Positions 1 through 9,003 of a stretch of 64,000 nucleotides of DNA are shown here, piece after piece (position 1 is the first letter of the stretch; each line of letters begins with the position of its first letter). The translations under genes and the position numbers were made by a program. The notes under the pieces are model-generated. The model was not told where the DNA came from, made no database searches, and worked only from the letters and a program-made list of their open reading frames with translations. The stretch is from Microbacterium testaceum (GTDB lineage Bacteria > Actinomycetota > Actinomycetes > Actinomycetales > Microbacteriaceae): contig NZ_BJML01000003.1 of assembly GCF_006539145.1 (NCBI RefSeq), positions 204,276 through 268,275 of the forward strand, given 5' to 3'.

Positions 1-2
1 CG

Positions 3-527
3 GCGGGGGTCCCGCTGAGCGGGGCGATGTCGGACGCCGTCGAGAAGACCGTGAACGCCGCGGTGGTCGACGCCACGGCCGCGGCCGCCGTCCTGACGGG
101 ACGCCTCATCTCGGCGATCGACCTCGCCGAGCTGCGGGACGGGGCGCTCGGAGAGGCCGTCGCCGGCTCCGTCCCGGACGGCATCCCGCAGGCCGCGCCT
201 TCCCCCGACGATCTCGCCTCCCGTCGAGCGCGCAAGGACGCGGAACGGGTCGTACGGGAGGCGCAGCGCGTGAAGGCCGACGCCGACCGCGAGTATGCCG
301 CCGCCGATCGGCGTGTGGACGCAGCGCGCGAGTCCGCGACCCGCGCCCGCGAGCGTGCAGAGGGTCTTCGCGCCGACCTGGAGCGCGCGGAGAAGAGCGC
401 TGCCGAAGCGGACGCCGCGCTCACCCGGCGCACGACCGAGCGGACCCGCGCTCGCGCTGCCGTGCGGACGGCGGTCGAGGCCGTCGAGCGGGCCGAAGTC
501 GCGCGTGACGAAGGATCCGACCGATGA
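3..527 (+). CDS. Coiled-coil protein of unknown function, 5' end outside the window
   Basis: The reading frame is open to the left edge, so I treat this as the C-terminal part of a longer protein; an ATG at 27 could also be its start, but no ribosome site or -10 element precedes it. The first 60 residues are Ala-rich and resemble no domain I know. From about residue 75 the chain is almost only Arg, Glu, Ala, Asp and Lys with heptad-like spacing, which predicts a long soluble coiled coil. There is no signal peptide or membrane segment in what is visible. The stop overlaps the next start by four bases (ATGA), so the two are probably translated together. Function unknown. Confidence 0.6.
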   Translation, partial: AGVPLSGAMSDAVEKTVNAAVVDATAAAAVLTGRLISAIDLAELRDGALGEAVAGSVPDGIPQAAPSPDDLASRRARKDAERVVREAQRVKADADREYAAADRRVDAARESATRARERAEGLRADLERAEKSAAEADAALTRRTTERTRARAAVRTAVEAVERAEVARDEGSDR

Positions 528-1012
528 GCGACTCCTCTCTCTCCGCGATCCTCGACCACGCCCGCGCACGCCTGTCCGACGTTCCGCGCGAGAGGCTCGG
601 CGAGCTGCAGGAGGGCCGACGGCTCCTCGGCATCCCGAGGGCTGCTCGGATCCCGTCGCGCGGAACGGCCTGGCACCTGGGCGTCCTCCTGCTGACCGAG
701 GACGCCCTTCTCGCGACGGGCGACATCGTGCGCTCGCGTCCGGAGGTTCGACGCGGATTCGCGGCGGAGTCACAGCGCCGCCGCGCGGAGCTCTCGGCCG
801 CGGCGGCGAGGGGCGGCGTGCCGGAGGGCGAGACCGTGCACATCGGATGGCAGGCCATCGACATCGCCGGGGTCGGCGCCGCATCGACACCCGTGGCCGT
901 TCGCGACGGGGAGCTCCTCGTCCGATGGAGTGCGGCCGGAGCATTCATGCCGTTGGGCCGGTACGTCGATGAGCGCATCGAGCTTCTGCGGCATCCACCG
1001 GAGCGGGCGTAG
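524..1012 (+). CDS. Hypothetical protein, coupled to the preceding coiled-coil gene
   Basis: A 162-residue soluble protein that I do not recognise. It starts at the ATG inside the ATGA overlap with the upstream gene. The sequence is Arg- and Glu-rich, has no membrane segment or signal peptide, and ends in a short beta-rich stretch around the residues WSAAGAFMPLGRYVDERIELL. The middle (about residues 50-100) contains LLLTEDALLATGD, which looks like a packed strand-turn-strand. The overlap with a coiled-coil partner suggests the two proteins act together. The gene is followed by 90 bases and then the trehalose cluster, which has its own promoter-like element, so it is probably not part of that operon. 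Confidence 0.6.
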   Translation: MSDSSLSAILDHARARLSDVPRERLGELQEGRRLLGIPRAARIPSRGTAWHLGVLLLTEDALLATGDIVRSRPEVRRGFAAESQRRRAELSAAAARGGVPEGETVHIGWQAIDIAGVGAASTPVAVRDGELLVRWSAAGAFMPLGRYVDERIELLRHPPERA

Positions 1013-1089
1013 ACACCGGCGCGCATAGTCGGGGGTGGAGCGGCTGTCAACAGCCGTGATCGCGGCAGTACCCGGAAACGACGCTGGTC

Positions 1090-1095
1090 TATCGT
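1090..1095 (+). promoter_or_regulatory. -10 element (TATCGT) for leaderless glgX transcript
   Basis: TATCGT lies 7 bases before the GTG at 1103, matching the TANNNT plus 6-7 spacing seen at many starts in this window. It overlaps the other candidate GTG at 1094, which argues against that start. Inference from sequence only. Confidence 0.5.
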
Positions 1096-1102
1096 GAGCG
1101 AC

Positions 1103-3316
1103 GTGCAGCAGGTATGGCCAGGATCCAGTTATCCCCTCGGGGCCACTTACGACGGTAACGGGACGAACTTCGCCCTGTTCAGTGAAGGAGCGGAAAAGGT
1201 CGAGCTCTGCCTCTTCGAGGAGGACGGAACGGAGACGTGCTTCGAGCTGATCGACGTCGATGCGTTCGTCTGGCACGCGTACCTTCCCAACGTCCAGCCC
1301 GGACAGCGGTACGGCTATCGCGTGCACGGCGAGTACGACCCCGCCAACGGCAAGCGCTTCAATCCCGCCAAACTCCTCCTCGATCCCTACGCCAAGGCCG
1401 TCGAGGGTCAGGTCGAGTGGGGGCAGCCCGTCTTCAGCTACGAGTTCGGCGACCCCGATTCGTTCAATGACGAGGATTCCGCCGCCCACATGATGAAGGG
1501 CGTGGTGATCAACCCGTTCTTCGACTGGTCGGGCGACCGGCAGCCCAAGATCCCCTACGCCGAGTCGTTCATCTACGAGGCGCACGTGCGCGGCCTCACT
1601 CAGCTCCACCCCGACGTCCCCGAGGAACTGCGCGGCACCTATGCCGGCATCGCCCACCCCGCGGTCATCGAGCACCTGCAGAAGCTCGGCATCACCGCCA
1701 TCGAACTCATGCCCGTCCACCAGTTCGTCAACGACTCCACCCTCGAAGAGAAGGGGTTGTCGAACTACTGGGGCTACAACACGATCGCCTTCCTCGCTCC
1801 GCAGAACACCTACTCCTCGACCGGCGACCACGGTCAGCAGGTGCAGGAGTTCAAGGCCATGGTCAAGGCTCTGCACGCGGCGGGTATCGAGGTCATCCTC
1901 GACGTGGTCTACAACCACACGGCCGAGGGCAACCACATGGGCCCGACCCTCTCGATGCGCGGCATCGACAACGAGGCGTACTACCGCCTCGAAGACGATG
2001 ACAAGCGCTATTACACGGACTACACCGGCACAGGCAACAGCTTGAACGTGGGCAACCCCCACACGCTGCAGCTCATCATGGACTCGCTGCGCTACTGGGT
2101 GCTCGAGATGCACGTGGACGGCTTCCGTTTCGACCTCGCCTCGACCCTCGCCCGCGAGTTCTACGAGGTCGACCGCCTGGCGGCCTTCTTCGAGCTGGTG
2201 CAGCAGGACCCGATCGTCTCGCAGGTCAAGCTCATCGCCGAGCCGTGGGACGTCGGTCCCGGCGGCTACCAGGTCGGCAACTTCCCGCCCCAGTGGACCG
2301 AGTGGAACGGCAAGTACCGCGACACCGTGCGCGACTTCTGGCGCGGTGAGCCGCAGGCTCTGGGCGAGTTCGCTTCGCGCCTGACCGGCTCGGCCGACCT
2401 GTACGAGCACTCGGGGCGCTTCCCCGTGGCATCCATCAACTTCGTCACCGCGCACGACGGATTCACGCTTCGCGACCTGGTGTCGTACAACGAGAAGCAC
2501 AACGACGCCAACGGCGAAGACAACAACGACGGCGAGTCGCACAACCGGTCGAGCAACATGGGCATCGAGGGGCCCACCGATGACCCCGAGGTGCTCAAGC
2601 GCCGAGCGCAGCAGCAGCGCAACTTCATCGCGACGCTGCTGCTCAGCCAGGGCGTGCCGATGCTGCTGCACGGCGACGAGCTCGGCCGCACGCAGGGCGG
2701 CAACAACAACGGCTACGCGCAGGACAACGAGATCACGTGGGTGGACTGGTCGAGCATCGACACCCCCCTGGTCGAGTTCACCGCGGCTCTGGCTCGCCTG
2801 CGCAAGCAGCACCCGACCTTCCGCCGCAGCCGGTTCTTCGACGGCCGCCCCGTGAAGATGGAGGAAGGGGCGCCGATCCCCGACGTGGTGTGGCTGCGTC
2901 CCGACGGCTCGCTCATGCAGCCCGAGGACTGGGACAACGGCTTCGGTCTGGCGGTGGGGGTCTTCCTCAACGGTCAGGGCATCCGCGAGCGCGACCGCCG
3001 CGGCGAGTCGATCAGCGACGACCACTTCCTCGTGCTGTTCAACGCCGGCGACGACAGGGTCGACTTCCGCCTCCCCGACTTCGAGTACGCCCCCAAGTGG
3101 GACGCCTACGTCGACACCGCGGGCGAGCGCGCGAACACCGAGCCGCTCGACCCGGGGCAGACGCTGCCGCTCGAGCCGAAGTCGCTCATCGTGCTGCGCG
3201 AGCACCACCTGCCCGAACCGGAGATCGACCACTCGGTCGCGGCCTCCCTCACGGCGCAGATCCAGGTGATCGGGACCGACGACATGCCCGGCCAGGCACC
3301 CAAGCCGGAGCTCTGA
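1103..3316 (+). CDS. glgX: Glycogen debranching enzyme GlgX (TreX-type isoamylase)
   Basis: Hydrolyses alpha-1,6 branches of glycogen or limit dextrins in the cytoplasm, giving linear maltodextrins that TreY can use. An N-terminal CBM48-like domain (residues 8-100) is followed by a GH13 barrel. All four GH13 regions are present: DVVYNHT at 267-273, nucleophile Asp344 in FRFDLA, acid/base Glu380 in AEPWD, and Asp452 in AHDGF. The long insert rich in Asn and Asp after AHDGF is typical of GlgX. I chose GTG 1103 rather than GTG 1094 because a -10 element sits 7 bases upstream of it and because the protein then begins QQVWPGSSYPLG, close to the family's usual N-terminus. treY follows after 5 bases, so the gene serves trehalose synthesis. 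Confidence 0.93.
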   Translation: MQQVWPGSSYPLGATYDGNGTNFALFSEGAEKVELCLFEEDGTETCFELIDVDAFVWHAYLPNVQPGQRYGYRVHGEYDPANGKRFNPAKLLLDPYAKAVEGQVEWGQPVFSYEFGDPDSFNDEDSAAHMMKGVVINPFFDWSGDRQPKIPYAESFIYEAHVRGLTQLHPDVPEELRGTYAGIAHPAVIEHLQKLGITAIELMPVHQFVNDSTLEEKGLSNYWGYNTIAFLAPQNTYSSTGDHGQQVQEFKAMVKALHAAGIEVILDVVYNHTAEGNHMGPTLSMRGIDNEAYYRLEDDDKRYYTDYTGTGNSLNVGNPHTLQLIMDSLRYWVLEMHVDGFRFDLASTLAREFYEVDRLAAFFELVQQDPIVSQVKLIAEPWDVGPGGYQVGNFPPQWTEWNGKYRDTVRDFWRGEPQALGEFASRLTGSADLYEHSGRFPVASINFVTAHDGFTLRDLVSYNEKHNDANGEDNNDGESHNRSSNMGIEGPTDDPEVLKRRAQQQRNFIATLLLSQGVPMLLHGDELGRTQGGNNNGYAQDNEITWVDWSSIDTPLVEFTAALARLRKQHPTFRRSRFFDGRPVKMEEGAPIPDVVWLRPDGSLMQPEDWDNGFGLAVGVFLNGQGIRERDRRGESISDDHFLVLFNAGDDRVDFRLPDFEYAPKWDAYVDTAGERANTEPLDPGQTLPLEPKSLIVLREHHLPEPEIDHSVAASLTAQIQVIGTDDMPGQAPKPEL

Positions 3317-3321
3317 GTCCC

Positions 3322-5727
3322 ATGCGGCTTCCGCTCTCGACCTATCGCCTGCAGATCCGCGAATCGTTCACCCTCGACGACGCCACCGAGGTCACGGAGT
3401 ATCTCCGTGACCTCGGGGTCTCGTGGGCGTATCTTTCGCCGATCCTCGAGGCCACACCCGGGTCCGACCACGGCTACGACGTGGTCGATGTCACGCGCGT
3501 CGACCCCGCGCGCGGCGGCGCCGAGGGGCTCTCGCGCTTCGTCGATGCCGCTCGCGCCGCGGAGCTCGGCATCCTCGTCGACATCGTGCCCAACCACATG
3601 GGCGTCTCGGAGCCGCGCGCGAACGCGTGGTGGTGGGACGTTTTGCGCCAGGGCCGCGCCTCGGCGCACGCCGCGGCGTTCGACATCGATTGGGAGTTCG
3701 GTCACGGCAGGCTGCGCGTTCCGATCCTCGGCGCGGACCTGGCCGACGAGATCGGCGAGATCACGTACGACCCGACACCGGCCGACGACGCCCCCGACGG
3801 GCTGATCCGCTACTACGACCACGTCTTCCCCGTCGCGCCGGGAACAGGGACGGATGCCGCGGCGTCGGGCTCGAGCGAGGCCGTCGCCGCTCTGCTCGAC
3901 GCGCAGAACTTCGAGCTACGGTTCTGGCAGGACGAGGCGGCCGACCTCAACTACCGCCGTTTCTTCGCCGTGACGACCCTGGCGGGCGTCCGCGTCGAGC
4001 TGCCCGAGGTGTTCGACGCCACGCACGCCGAGATCCTGCGCTGGGTGCGCGAGGGCCTCGCCGACGGCCTGCGCGTGGATCACCCCGACGGGCTCGTCGA
4101 CCCCGGCGGGTACCTTGACCGGCTCGCCGTCGCTCTCGAAGAGGCGGGCGAGGGCGAGGTGGGCTACGTGCTCGGCGAGAAGATCCTCGAGCACGGTGAA
4201 GCGCTGCCCTCGTGGTGGAAGACCGCGGGGACGACCGGCTACGACGCTCTCGCCGAGATCGACCGCGTCCTCACCGACCCCGCGGGTGAGTCCGCTCTTG
4301 ACGCTCTCGACGCGCGGCTGCGCTCCGACAGCGACCTTCCCGCCCTCACCGGCTGGCACGATCTCATCCACGACACGAAGCGCAAGATCGCCGACTCCAT
4401 CCAGGTCTCGGAGATCCGCCGCCTCGTGCGCGGGCTCCCCGCGGTGCTGCGCGAAGAGTTCGAGGTCGAGGTCCTGCAGGACGCTCTGGCCGAGATCCTC
4501 GCGTGCTTCCCGGTGTACCGCTCCTACCTCCCCGCCGGCCGCGCTCACCTCGACGCCGCCGCGGGCGACGCCGAGGTGCGTCGTCCCGAGCTGGGCGACG
4601 TGATCGAGAAGCTCGTCCCGGTGCTCGCCGACACGAGCCTCGAGGTCGCCTGGCGTTTCCAGCAGACGACCGGCCCCGTGATGGCCAAGGGGGTCGAGGA
4701 CACGGCGTTCTACCGTTACACGCGGTTGGGTTCGCTCACCGAGGTGGGCGGCGATCCGGGGGAGTTCTCCCTCGACGTGGCGGGCTTCCACACCGCGCAG
4801 GCCCTGCGCCACGCATCGTGGCCCACCGCCATGACCACGTTGTCGACGCACGACACCAAGCGCGGAGAGGACACGCGCGCCCGGATCGCGGTGCTGGCCG
4901 AGATCCCGGAGACCTGGGCCGCGCGACTCGAGGAGTTCCGCGGCATCGCCTCGACCGGTCATGGTCCTTTCGACGCGCTGCTCTGGCAGGCGATCGTGGG
5001 GGCGTGGCCGGCATCCGCCTCCACGCCCGAGGGCCTGAAGGTCTACCGCGAGCGGCTGCACGCGTACGCCGAGAAGGCGGCGCGCGAGGCGAGCGAGATC
5101 ACCGGCTGGTGGGAGCAGGACGAGGCCTTCGAGGAGCGCATGCACGCGGTCGTCGACGCGGCCACCGGGCCCGCCGCCGAGCGCGTACGCGCCTTCGTCG
5201 ACGAGATCTCGCCCGCGGGCTGGTCGAACGGCCTCTCGGCCAAGCTTCTGCAGATCATGGGTCCGGGCGTCCCCGACGTCTACCAGGGCTCCGAGCTGTG
5301 GGAGCAGTCGCTCGTCGACCCCGACAACCGTCGCGCGGTGGACTTCGCCGAGCGTCGTCGCCTTCTCGCGTCGATCGACGCTCCGGGGGCTCGTCCTCCG
5401 GCGGTGGATGCCACGGGGGCGGCCAAGCTGCTCGTGACCTCGCGCGCCCTGCGTCTTCGTCGGGAGCACCCGCTCGAGATCTACCGTCCGCTGGAGGCGG
5501 CCGGTGCGGCTGCCGACCACGTCGTCGCCTTCGACCGCGGCGGAGTGTTCGCGGTCGCGACGCGCCTGCCACACGGACTGATGGCCGCGGGCGGCTGGCG
5601 CGAAACGGTGGTGCTGCTGCCGGACACGCCTGTCATCGACGTGCTGACCGGTCGCTCGTTCGCGGGGGGCGCCGTGCCGGTGGCCGACCTGCTCGCGGTC
5701 TACCCGGTGGCCCTGCTGATCTTCTGA
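3322..5727 (+). CDS. treY: Malto-oligosyltrehalose synthase TreY
   Basis: Converts the reducing-end alpha-1,4 bond of a maltodextrin to an alpha,alpha-1,1 bond, making maltooligosyltrehalose; cytoplasmic. The 801-residue length fits the family. The N-terminus PLSTYRLQ is diagnostic of TreY. GH13 residues: Asp87 (DIVPNHMG), nucleophile Asp253 (LRVDHPDG), Glu286 (LGEKILE) and Asp511 (STHDTKRGED). The open frame runs far upstream, inside glgX in another frame, but family similarity begins at ATG 3322, five bases after the glgX stop. The product feeds TreZ encoded just downstream. Confidence 0.96.
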   Translation: MRLPLSTYRLQIRESFTLDDATEVTEYLRDLGVSWAYLSPILEATPGSDHGYDVVDVTRVDPARGGAEGLSRFVDAARAAELGILVDIVPNHMGVSEPRANAWWWDVLRQGRASAHAAAFDIDWEFGHGRLRVPILGADLADEIGEITYDPTPADDAPDGLIRYYDHVFPVAPGTGTDAAASGSSEAVAALLDAQNFELRFWQDEAADLNYRRFFAVTTLAGVRVELPEVFDATHAEILRWVREGLADGLRVDHPDGLVDPGGYLDRLAVALEEAGEGEVGYVLGEKILEHGEALPSWWKTAGTTGYDALAEIDRVLTDPAGESALDALDARLRSDSDLPALTGWHDLIHDTKRKIADSIQVSEIRRLVRGLPAVLREEFEVEVLQDALAEILACFPVYRSYLPAGRAHLDAAAGDAEVRRPELGDVIEKLVPVLADTSLEVAWRFQQTTGPVMAKGVEDTAFYRYTRLGSLTEVGGDPGEFSLDVAGFHTAQALRHASWPTAMTTLSTHDTKRGEDTRARIAVLAEIPETWAARLEEFRGIASTGHGPFDALLWQAIVGAWPASASTPEGLKVYRERLHAYAEKAAREASEITGWWEQDEAFEERMHAVVDAATGPAAERVRAFVDEISPAGWSNGLSAKLLQIMGPGVPDVYQGSELWEQSLVDPDNRRAVDFAERRRLLASIDAPGARPPAVDATGAAKLLVTSRALRLRREHPLEIYRPLEAAGAAADHVVAFDRGGVFAVATRLPHGLMAAGGWRETVVLLPDTPVIDVLTGRSFAGGAVPVADLLAVYPVALLIF

Positions 5728-5740
5728 CCCCCGTCTCCCG

Positions 5741-5807
5741 CCGCGTGAGGGGCCACTCCTTGTCGCCTCACGCGGCGCGGGGCGACACTTTTTGACCCCT
5801 CACGCGG
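5741..5807. repeat. Nested inverted repeat between treY and treZ
   Basis: CCGCGTGAGG at 5741-5750 has two perfect complements, CCTCACGCGG at 5766-5775 and at 5798-5807. The far pairing extends to 15 bases with one G-T mismatch-type pair. A second stem, TGTCGCC 5761-5767 with GGCGACA 5781-5787, can form only inside the long hairpin. The RNA can therefore choose between a short hairpin and a long nested one just before the treZ ribosome site. It could be an extragenic repeat, a pausing or partial termination site, or an mRNA-stability element. Confidence 0.7.
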
Positions 5808-5819
5808 AAGGAAACCCCC

Positions 5820-7571
5820 ATGAGCATCGAGGTTTGGGCGCCGAAAGCCTCGCGGGTGCGGGTGCGCCGGCTGGACGACAGCGGCGACACGGTCGTCGAA
5901 GACATCGAGATGGAAAGCGCCGCCGACGGCTGGTGGACGGCGCCCGTCGACCTCGCCGACGGCGAGCGGTACGGCTTCGTGCTCGGCGACGGCGACGACC
6001 TGCGCCCCGACCCGCGTTCGCGGCGTCAGCCCGGCGGCGTGCACGAGGCGTCGGCCTGGTTCGACCCCTCGGTGTACGCCTGGAACGACGCCGCGTGGAC
6101 GGGCAGGCAGCTCGCCGGCGGGCTGATCTACGAGCTGCACCTCGGCACCTTCACCCCCGAGGGCACCCTGGATGCCGCGATCGGCCGCCTCGACCACCTC
6201 GTCGACCTGGGTGTGACGCATGTCGAGCTGCTGCCGGTGAACGGCTTCAACGGCACGTGGAACTGGGGCTACGACGGGGTGCTCTGGTACACCGTGCACG
6301 AGGCCTACGGCGGGCCCGAGGCGTACCAGCGTTTCGTCGACGCCGCGCATGCGGCCGGTCTCGCCGTCATCCAGGACGTCGTCTACAACCACCTCGGTCC
6401 CTCGGGCAACTACCTGCCCGAGTTCGGCGAATACCTCCGCGAGGGCAGCCGCAACACGTGGGGCGACTCGGTCAACCTCGACGAAGACGCCGTGCGCGCC
6501 TACATCGTCGAGAACGCCCTGATGTGGATGCGCGACTACCACGTCGACGGCCTGCGCCTGGATGCCGTGCACGCGCTGCTCGACCACCGCGACCCGCACG
6601 TGCTGCAGGAGATCGCCGAACGCACCGACGCCCTGTCGGCTCATCGCGGCATCCCGCTCACCACCATCGCCGAGAGCGACATGAACGACCCGAAGCTGAT
6701 CCTCCCGCGCGAGGCCGGGGGGTACGGCCTGACCGCGCAGTGGTCGGACGACTGGCATCACACCGCGCACGTGGCCCTGACCGGCGAGACGATCGGCTAC
6801 TACGAGGATTTCGCCGATCTCGATGCCTTCCGGAAGGTCAGTGAGGGCGGGTTCTTCCACGACGGCACGTACTCGTCCTTCCGCGAGGAGGAGCACGGGA
6901 AGCCCATCCCCGAGGACGTGCCGAACTGGCGTCTCGTGACCTTTGCCCAGGACCACGACCAGATCGGCAACCGTGCCGCAGGCGATCGTCTGTCGCAGAC
7001 ACTCGGCTACGACCGACTGGCCGCCGCCGCCGTTCTCACGCTGACCGCGCCCGGCACGCCGATGCTGTTCATGGGCGAGGAGTGGGGCGCCACGACCCCG
7101 TGGCAGTTCTTCACCTCGCACCCCGAGCCCGAGCTCGGCAAGGCCACGGCGGAAGGGCGCATCGCCGAGTTCGAGAAGATGGGCTGGGACGAGTCCACCG
7201 TCCCCGACCCGCAGGACCCTTCGACCTTCGAGAACTCGAAGCTCGACTGGGACGAGGTCGGCGATGGCGACCACGCCCAACTCCTCGCTCTGTACCGGGA
7301 GCTCGCGAAGCTGCGGCGCGAGCGGCCGGAGCTGACCGACCCCTCGCGGGAGGGCCTGTCGGCGAACGCACGAGAAGCCCGGGGCGGGCGCGTGTACGAA
7401 CTCCGGCGTCGCGACCTCGTCGTGATCGTCAACCTCTCGGAGGTCGAGTCCTCGACGTCGGTGGCATCCGGCGCTCGCGTGCTGCTGGCGACGGCAGAGG
7501 GGGTCGTGTTCGACGGCTCCGAGGTGACGGTGCCGGCCGGGGCGAGCGCCATCGTCGGCCCCGCTCTCTGA
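5820..7571 (+). CDS. treZ: Malto-oligosyltrehalose trehalohydrolase TreZ
   Basis: Releases free trehalose from maltooligosyltrehalose made by TreY; cytoplasmic. The 583-residue protein has an N-terminal CBM48/E-set domain beginning [13 protein letters not shown], a GH13 barrel and a C-terminal beta domain. Catalytic regions: Asp186 (DVVYNHLG), Asp248 (LRLDAVHA), Glu285 (AESDMND) and Asp380 (QDHDQIGNR). The ribosome site AAGGAAA at 5808-5814 lies five bases before ATG 5820. The gene is separated from treY by 92 bases that hold the nested inverted repeat, so treZ may be expressed at a different level. A GC-rich hairpin follows the stop. Confidence 0.96.
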   Translation: MSIEVWAPKASRVRVRRLDDSGDTVVEDIEMESAADGWWTAPVDLADGERYGFVLGDGDDLRPDPRSRRQPGGVHEASAWFDPSVYAWNDAAWTGRQLAGGLIYELHLGTFTPEGTLDAAIGRLDHLVDLGVTHVELLPVNGFNGTWNWGYDGVLWYTVHEAYGGPEAYQRFVDAAHAAGLAVIQDVVYNHLGPSGNYLPEFGEYLREGSRNTWGDSVNLDEDAVRAYIVENALMWMRDYHVDGLRLDAVHALLDHRDPHVLQEIAERTDALSAHRGIPLTTIAESDMNDPKLILPREAGGYGLTAQWSDDWHHTAHVALTGETIGYYEDFADLDAFRKVSEGGFFHDGTYSSFREEEHGKPIPEDVPNWRLVTFAQDHDQIGNRAAGDRLSQTLGYDRLAAAAVLTLTAPGTPMLFMGEEWGATTPWQFFTSHPEPELGKATAEGRIAEFEKMGWDESTVPDPQDPSTFENSKLDWDEVGDGDHAQLLALYRELAKLRRERPELTDPSREGLSANAREARGGRVYELRRRDLVVIVNLSEVESSTSVASGARVLLATAEGVVFDGSEVTVPAGASAIVGPAL

Positions 7572-7581
7572 CGCTGCGCCG

Positions 7582-7614
7582 GACGGCCCCGCCCTCGCAC
7601 GGGGCGGGGCCGTC
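7582..7614 (+). terminator. Hairpin terminator after treZ
   Basis: A perfect 13-bp stem (7582-7594 with 7602-7614, seven-base loop) lies 10 bases after the treZ stop. Only a weak T-run (TGTCGTT) follows, as is common in high-GC actinobacteria. It closes the glgX-treY-treZ unit. Confidence 0.7.
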
Positions 7615-7688
7615 TGTCGTTCCCGCGCGGGGTTGACGGCTCCGACGGCGGATGCGAGCGTGGGGTGTACCTCACGAAGGAGCGGAAC

Positions 7689-7874
7689 ATGGATGCCGGA
7701 CTCGTCGCTGCCCTGTCCACCACTGGTCTCGTGGCGATCGCCGCCGCCGTGGTCATCCTCGCCGCGGTCCGACGCTCTGGCGGAGGGTGGGGGACTCCCC
7801 GTCACCGTCCCGACAGCGAACTCGGCCGCGCTCGTGAGCAGATCCAGCGGCAGATCGACCTCGGCCGCTCCTAA
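7689..7874 (+). CDS. Small single-span membrane protein
   Basis: A 61-residue protein. I chose ATG 7689 because AAGGAG at 7677-7682 is at ideal distance; the longer version from 7665 would put the ribosome site inside the gene. Residues 5-27 form one hydrophobic helix (AALSTTGLVAIAAAVVILAAV), followed by RR, a Gly-rich turn and a charged C-terminal tail with helix character (ELGRAREQIQRQIDLG). The positive-inside rule puts the tail in the cytoplasm. It resembles no named family I can identify. It lies between the treZ terminator and a convergent cation exchanger gene, 12 bases away. Confidence 0.65.
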   Translation: MDAGLVAALSTTGLVAIAAAVVILAAVRRSGGGWGTPRHRPDSELGRAREQIQRQIDLGRS

Positions 7875-7886
7875 TCCGCCGCCGGG

Positions 7887-8933
7887 TCAGCCGGACACGG
7901 CGAACAGGCCCGCGATGCCGAGCGCGTAGAGAACGAGCACGACGAACGAGTCAACGCCCATCCCGATGATCCGTCGCTGCGGGCGGAAGATCAGCCCGAC
8001 CACGTACACGAGCGTGAGCAGGACTGCCAGTGCCGTCAGGTAGATGTCGGCGCCGTCGGCCCGCGGGAGGACCGCGGATCCCGAGATGACGGTTGCGAGC
8101 AGGAACAGCACGGGCAAGAAGGCGTTGCCGCCGAAGATGTCGCTGATCGCGAGGTTGTCGTCGCCCTGCTTGATCGCCTGAAGACCCGTCGAGATCTCGG
8201 GGAGCGATGTCGCGAGGGCGAGAACGGTGGCGCCGAACAGCACCCCGGACAGGCCGATCTGCGACGACGCCGCATCTCCTGCGCGTTCGAGGACGACACC
8301 GGCCACCAGCGTCGCGAGAGCGGAGACCGAGAAGATGATCGCCGCCGTCGTCGTGCTCATCTTCGTGCCGCTGTCCGCCTTCGACGGCTTCGGGCTCGCG
8401 TTCGGAGCATGACCGTCCTCGTTCCAGGGCAGGTGCTTTCCGGCGCGCTGCACCAGGATCAGCCCGACGACCCACAGGGCGGCGATGAGGACGACGTCGG
8501 GGGTCAGCCGCAGCACCTCGAGTCCGTCCGGCAGCTGGCTTCCGGCGATCACCACGGCCAGCACGGCCACCACGACCAGTCCCTCGAGAACGAGAGTGAG
8601 CGACGCCGCGCGGTAAGTGAGCGGCTTCACCCCGCGCCCCCGCTTGCCGAAGGCGTCGAGGATGACGAGCACCACGGTCTGCAGGGCGATTCCACCGAGG
8701 ATGTTGCCGACGGCCACCTCGAGGTTTCCCGAGACCGCGGCCGACACGGTGATGGCGATCTCGGGGAGATTGGTCGCCACGGCCAGCACGATCAGACCAC
8801 CCAGCGCGCTCCCCAGGTGCAGGCGCGCGTCGAGGACGTCGGTGGCCCTGGACAGGTGGATTCCCGCCACCCACACCACGGCGGCGGCGGCGACGAAGAC
8901 GACGACGAGCAGGGCGAAGGGGAGGGAGTCCAC
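7887..8933 (-). CDS. Sodium/calcium exchanger family (CaCA) cation antiporter
   Basis: An integral membrane exchanger of 348 residues with about ten helices in two inverted halves. Each half carries the alpha-repeat of the family: AVATNLPEIAI around residues 51-61 and ALATSLPEIST around 236-246, the Glu in each being the ion ligand of known family members. A hydrophilic loop at about 165-195, rich in Ser, Pro and Lys, joins the halves. The start is GTG 8933; TTCAAT six bases upstream could be a -10 element for a leaderless message. Ion specificity (Ca, Na, K or H) cannot be read from the sequence. Confidence 0.85.
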   Translation of the reverse strand: MDSLPFALLVVVFVAAAAVVWVAGIHLSRATDVLDARLHLGSALGGLIVLAVATNLPEIAITVSAAVSGNLEVAVGNILGGIALQTVVLVILDAFGKRGRGVKPLTYRAASLTLVLEGLVVVAVLAVVIAGSQLPDGLEVLRLTPDVVLIAALWVVGLILVQRAGKHLPWNEDGHAPNASPKPSKADSGTKMSTTTAAIIFSVSALATLVAGVVLERAGDAASSQIGLSGVLFGATVLALATSLPEISTGLQAIKQGDDNLAISDIFGGNAFLPVLFLLATVISGSAVLPRADGADIYLTALAVLLTLVYVVGLIFRPQRRIIGMGVDSFVVLVLYALGIAGLFAVSG

Positions 8934-8954
8934 GCACTGATTGAACTCCCGGAA

Positions 8955-8994
8955 CCCTCGGCATCCGCCCCTCTTGCGGGACGGATGCCGAGGG
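8955..8994 (-). terminator. Hairpin downstream of the TspO-like gene
   Basis: A perfect 13-bp stem (8955-8967 with 8982-8994) lies just after the stop of the minus-strand gene at 9004. The stem contains the word GGCATCC/GGATGCC as an inverted pair, as do two other terminator hairpins in this window. No clear U-run. Confidence 0.55.
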
Positions 8995-9003
8995 CCTAGG
9001 CGG

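Noticed and set aside
1094..1102. GTG 1094 as the glgX start
   Set aside because: It overlaps the likely -10 element and adds three residues not typical of the family; GTG 1103 fits better, though 1094 cannot be excluded.
2737..3321. Upstream extension of the treY frame into glgX
   Set aside because: The extension is Arg/Pro/Gly-rich shadow of glgX; TreY similarity begins exactly at ATG 3322.
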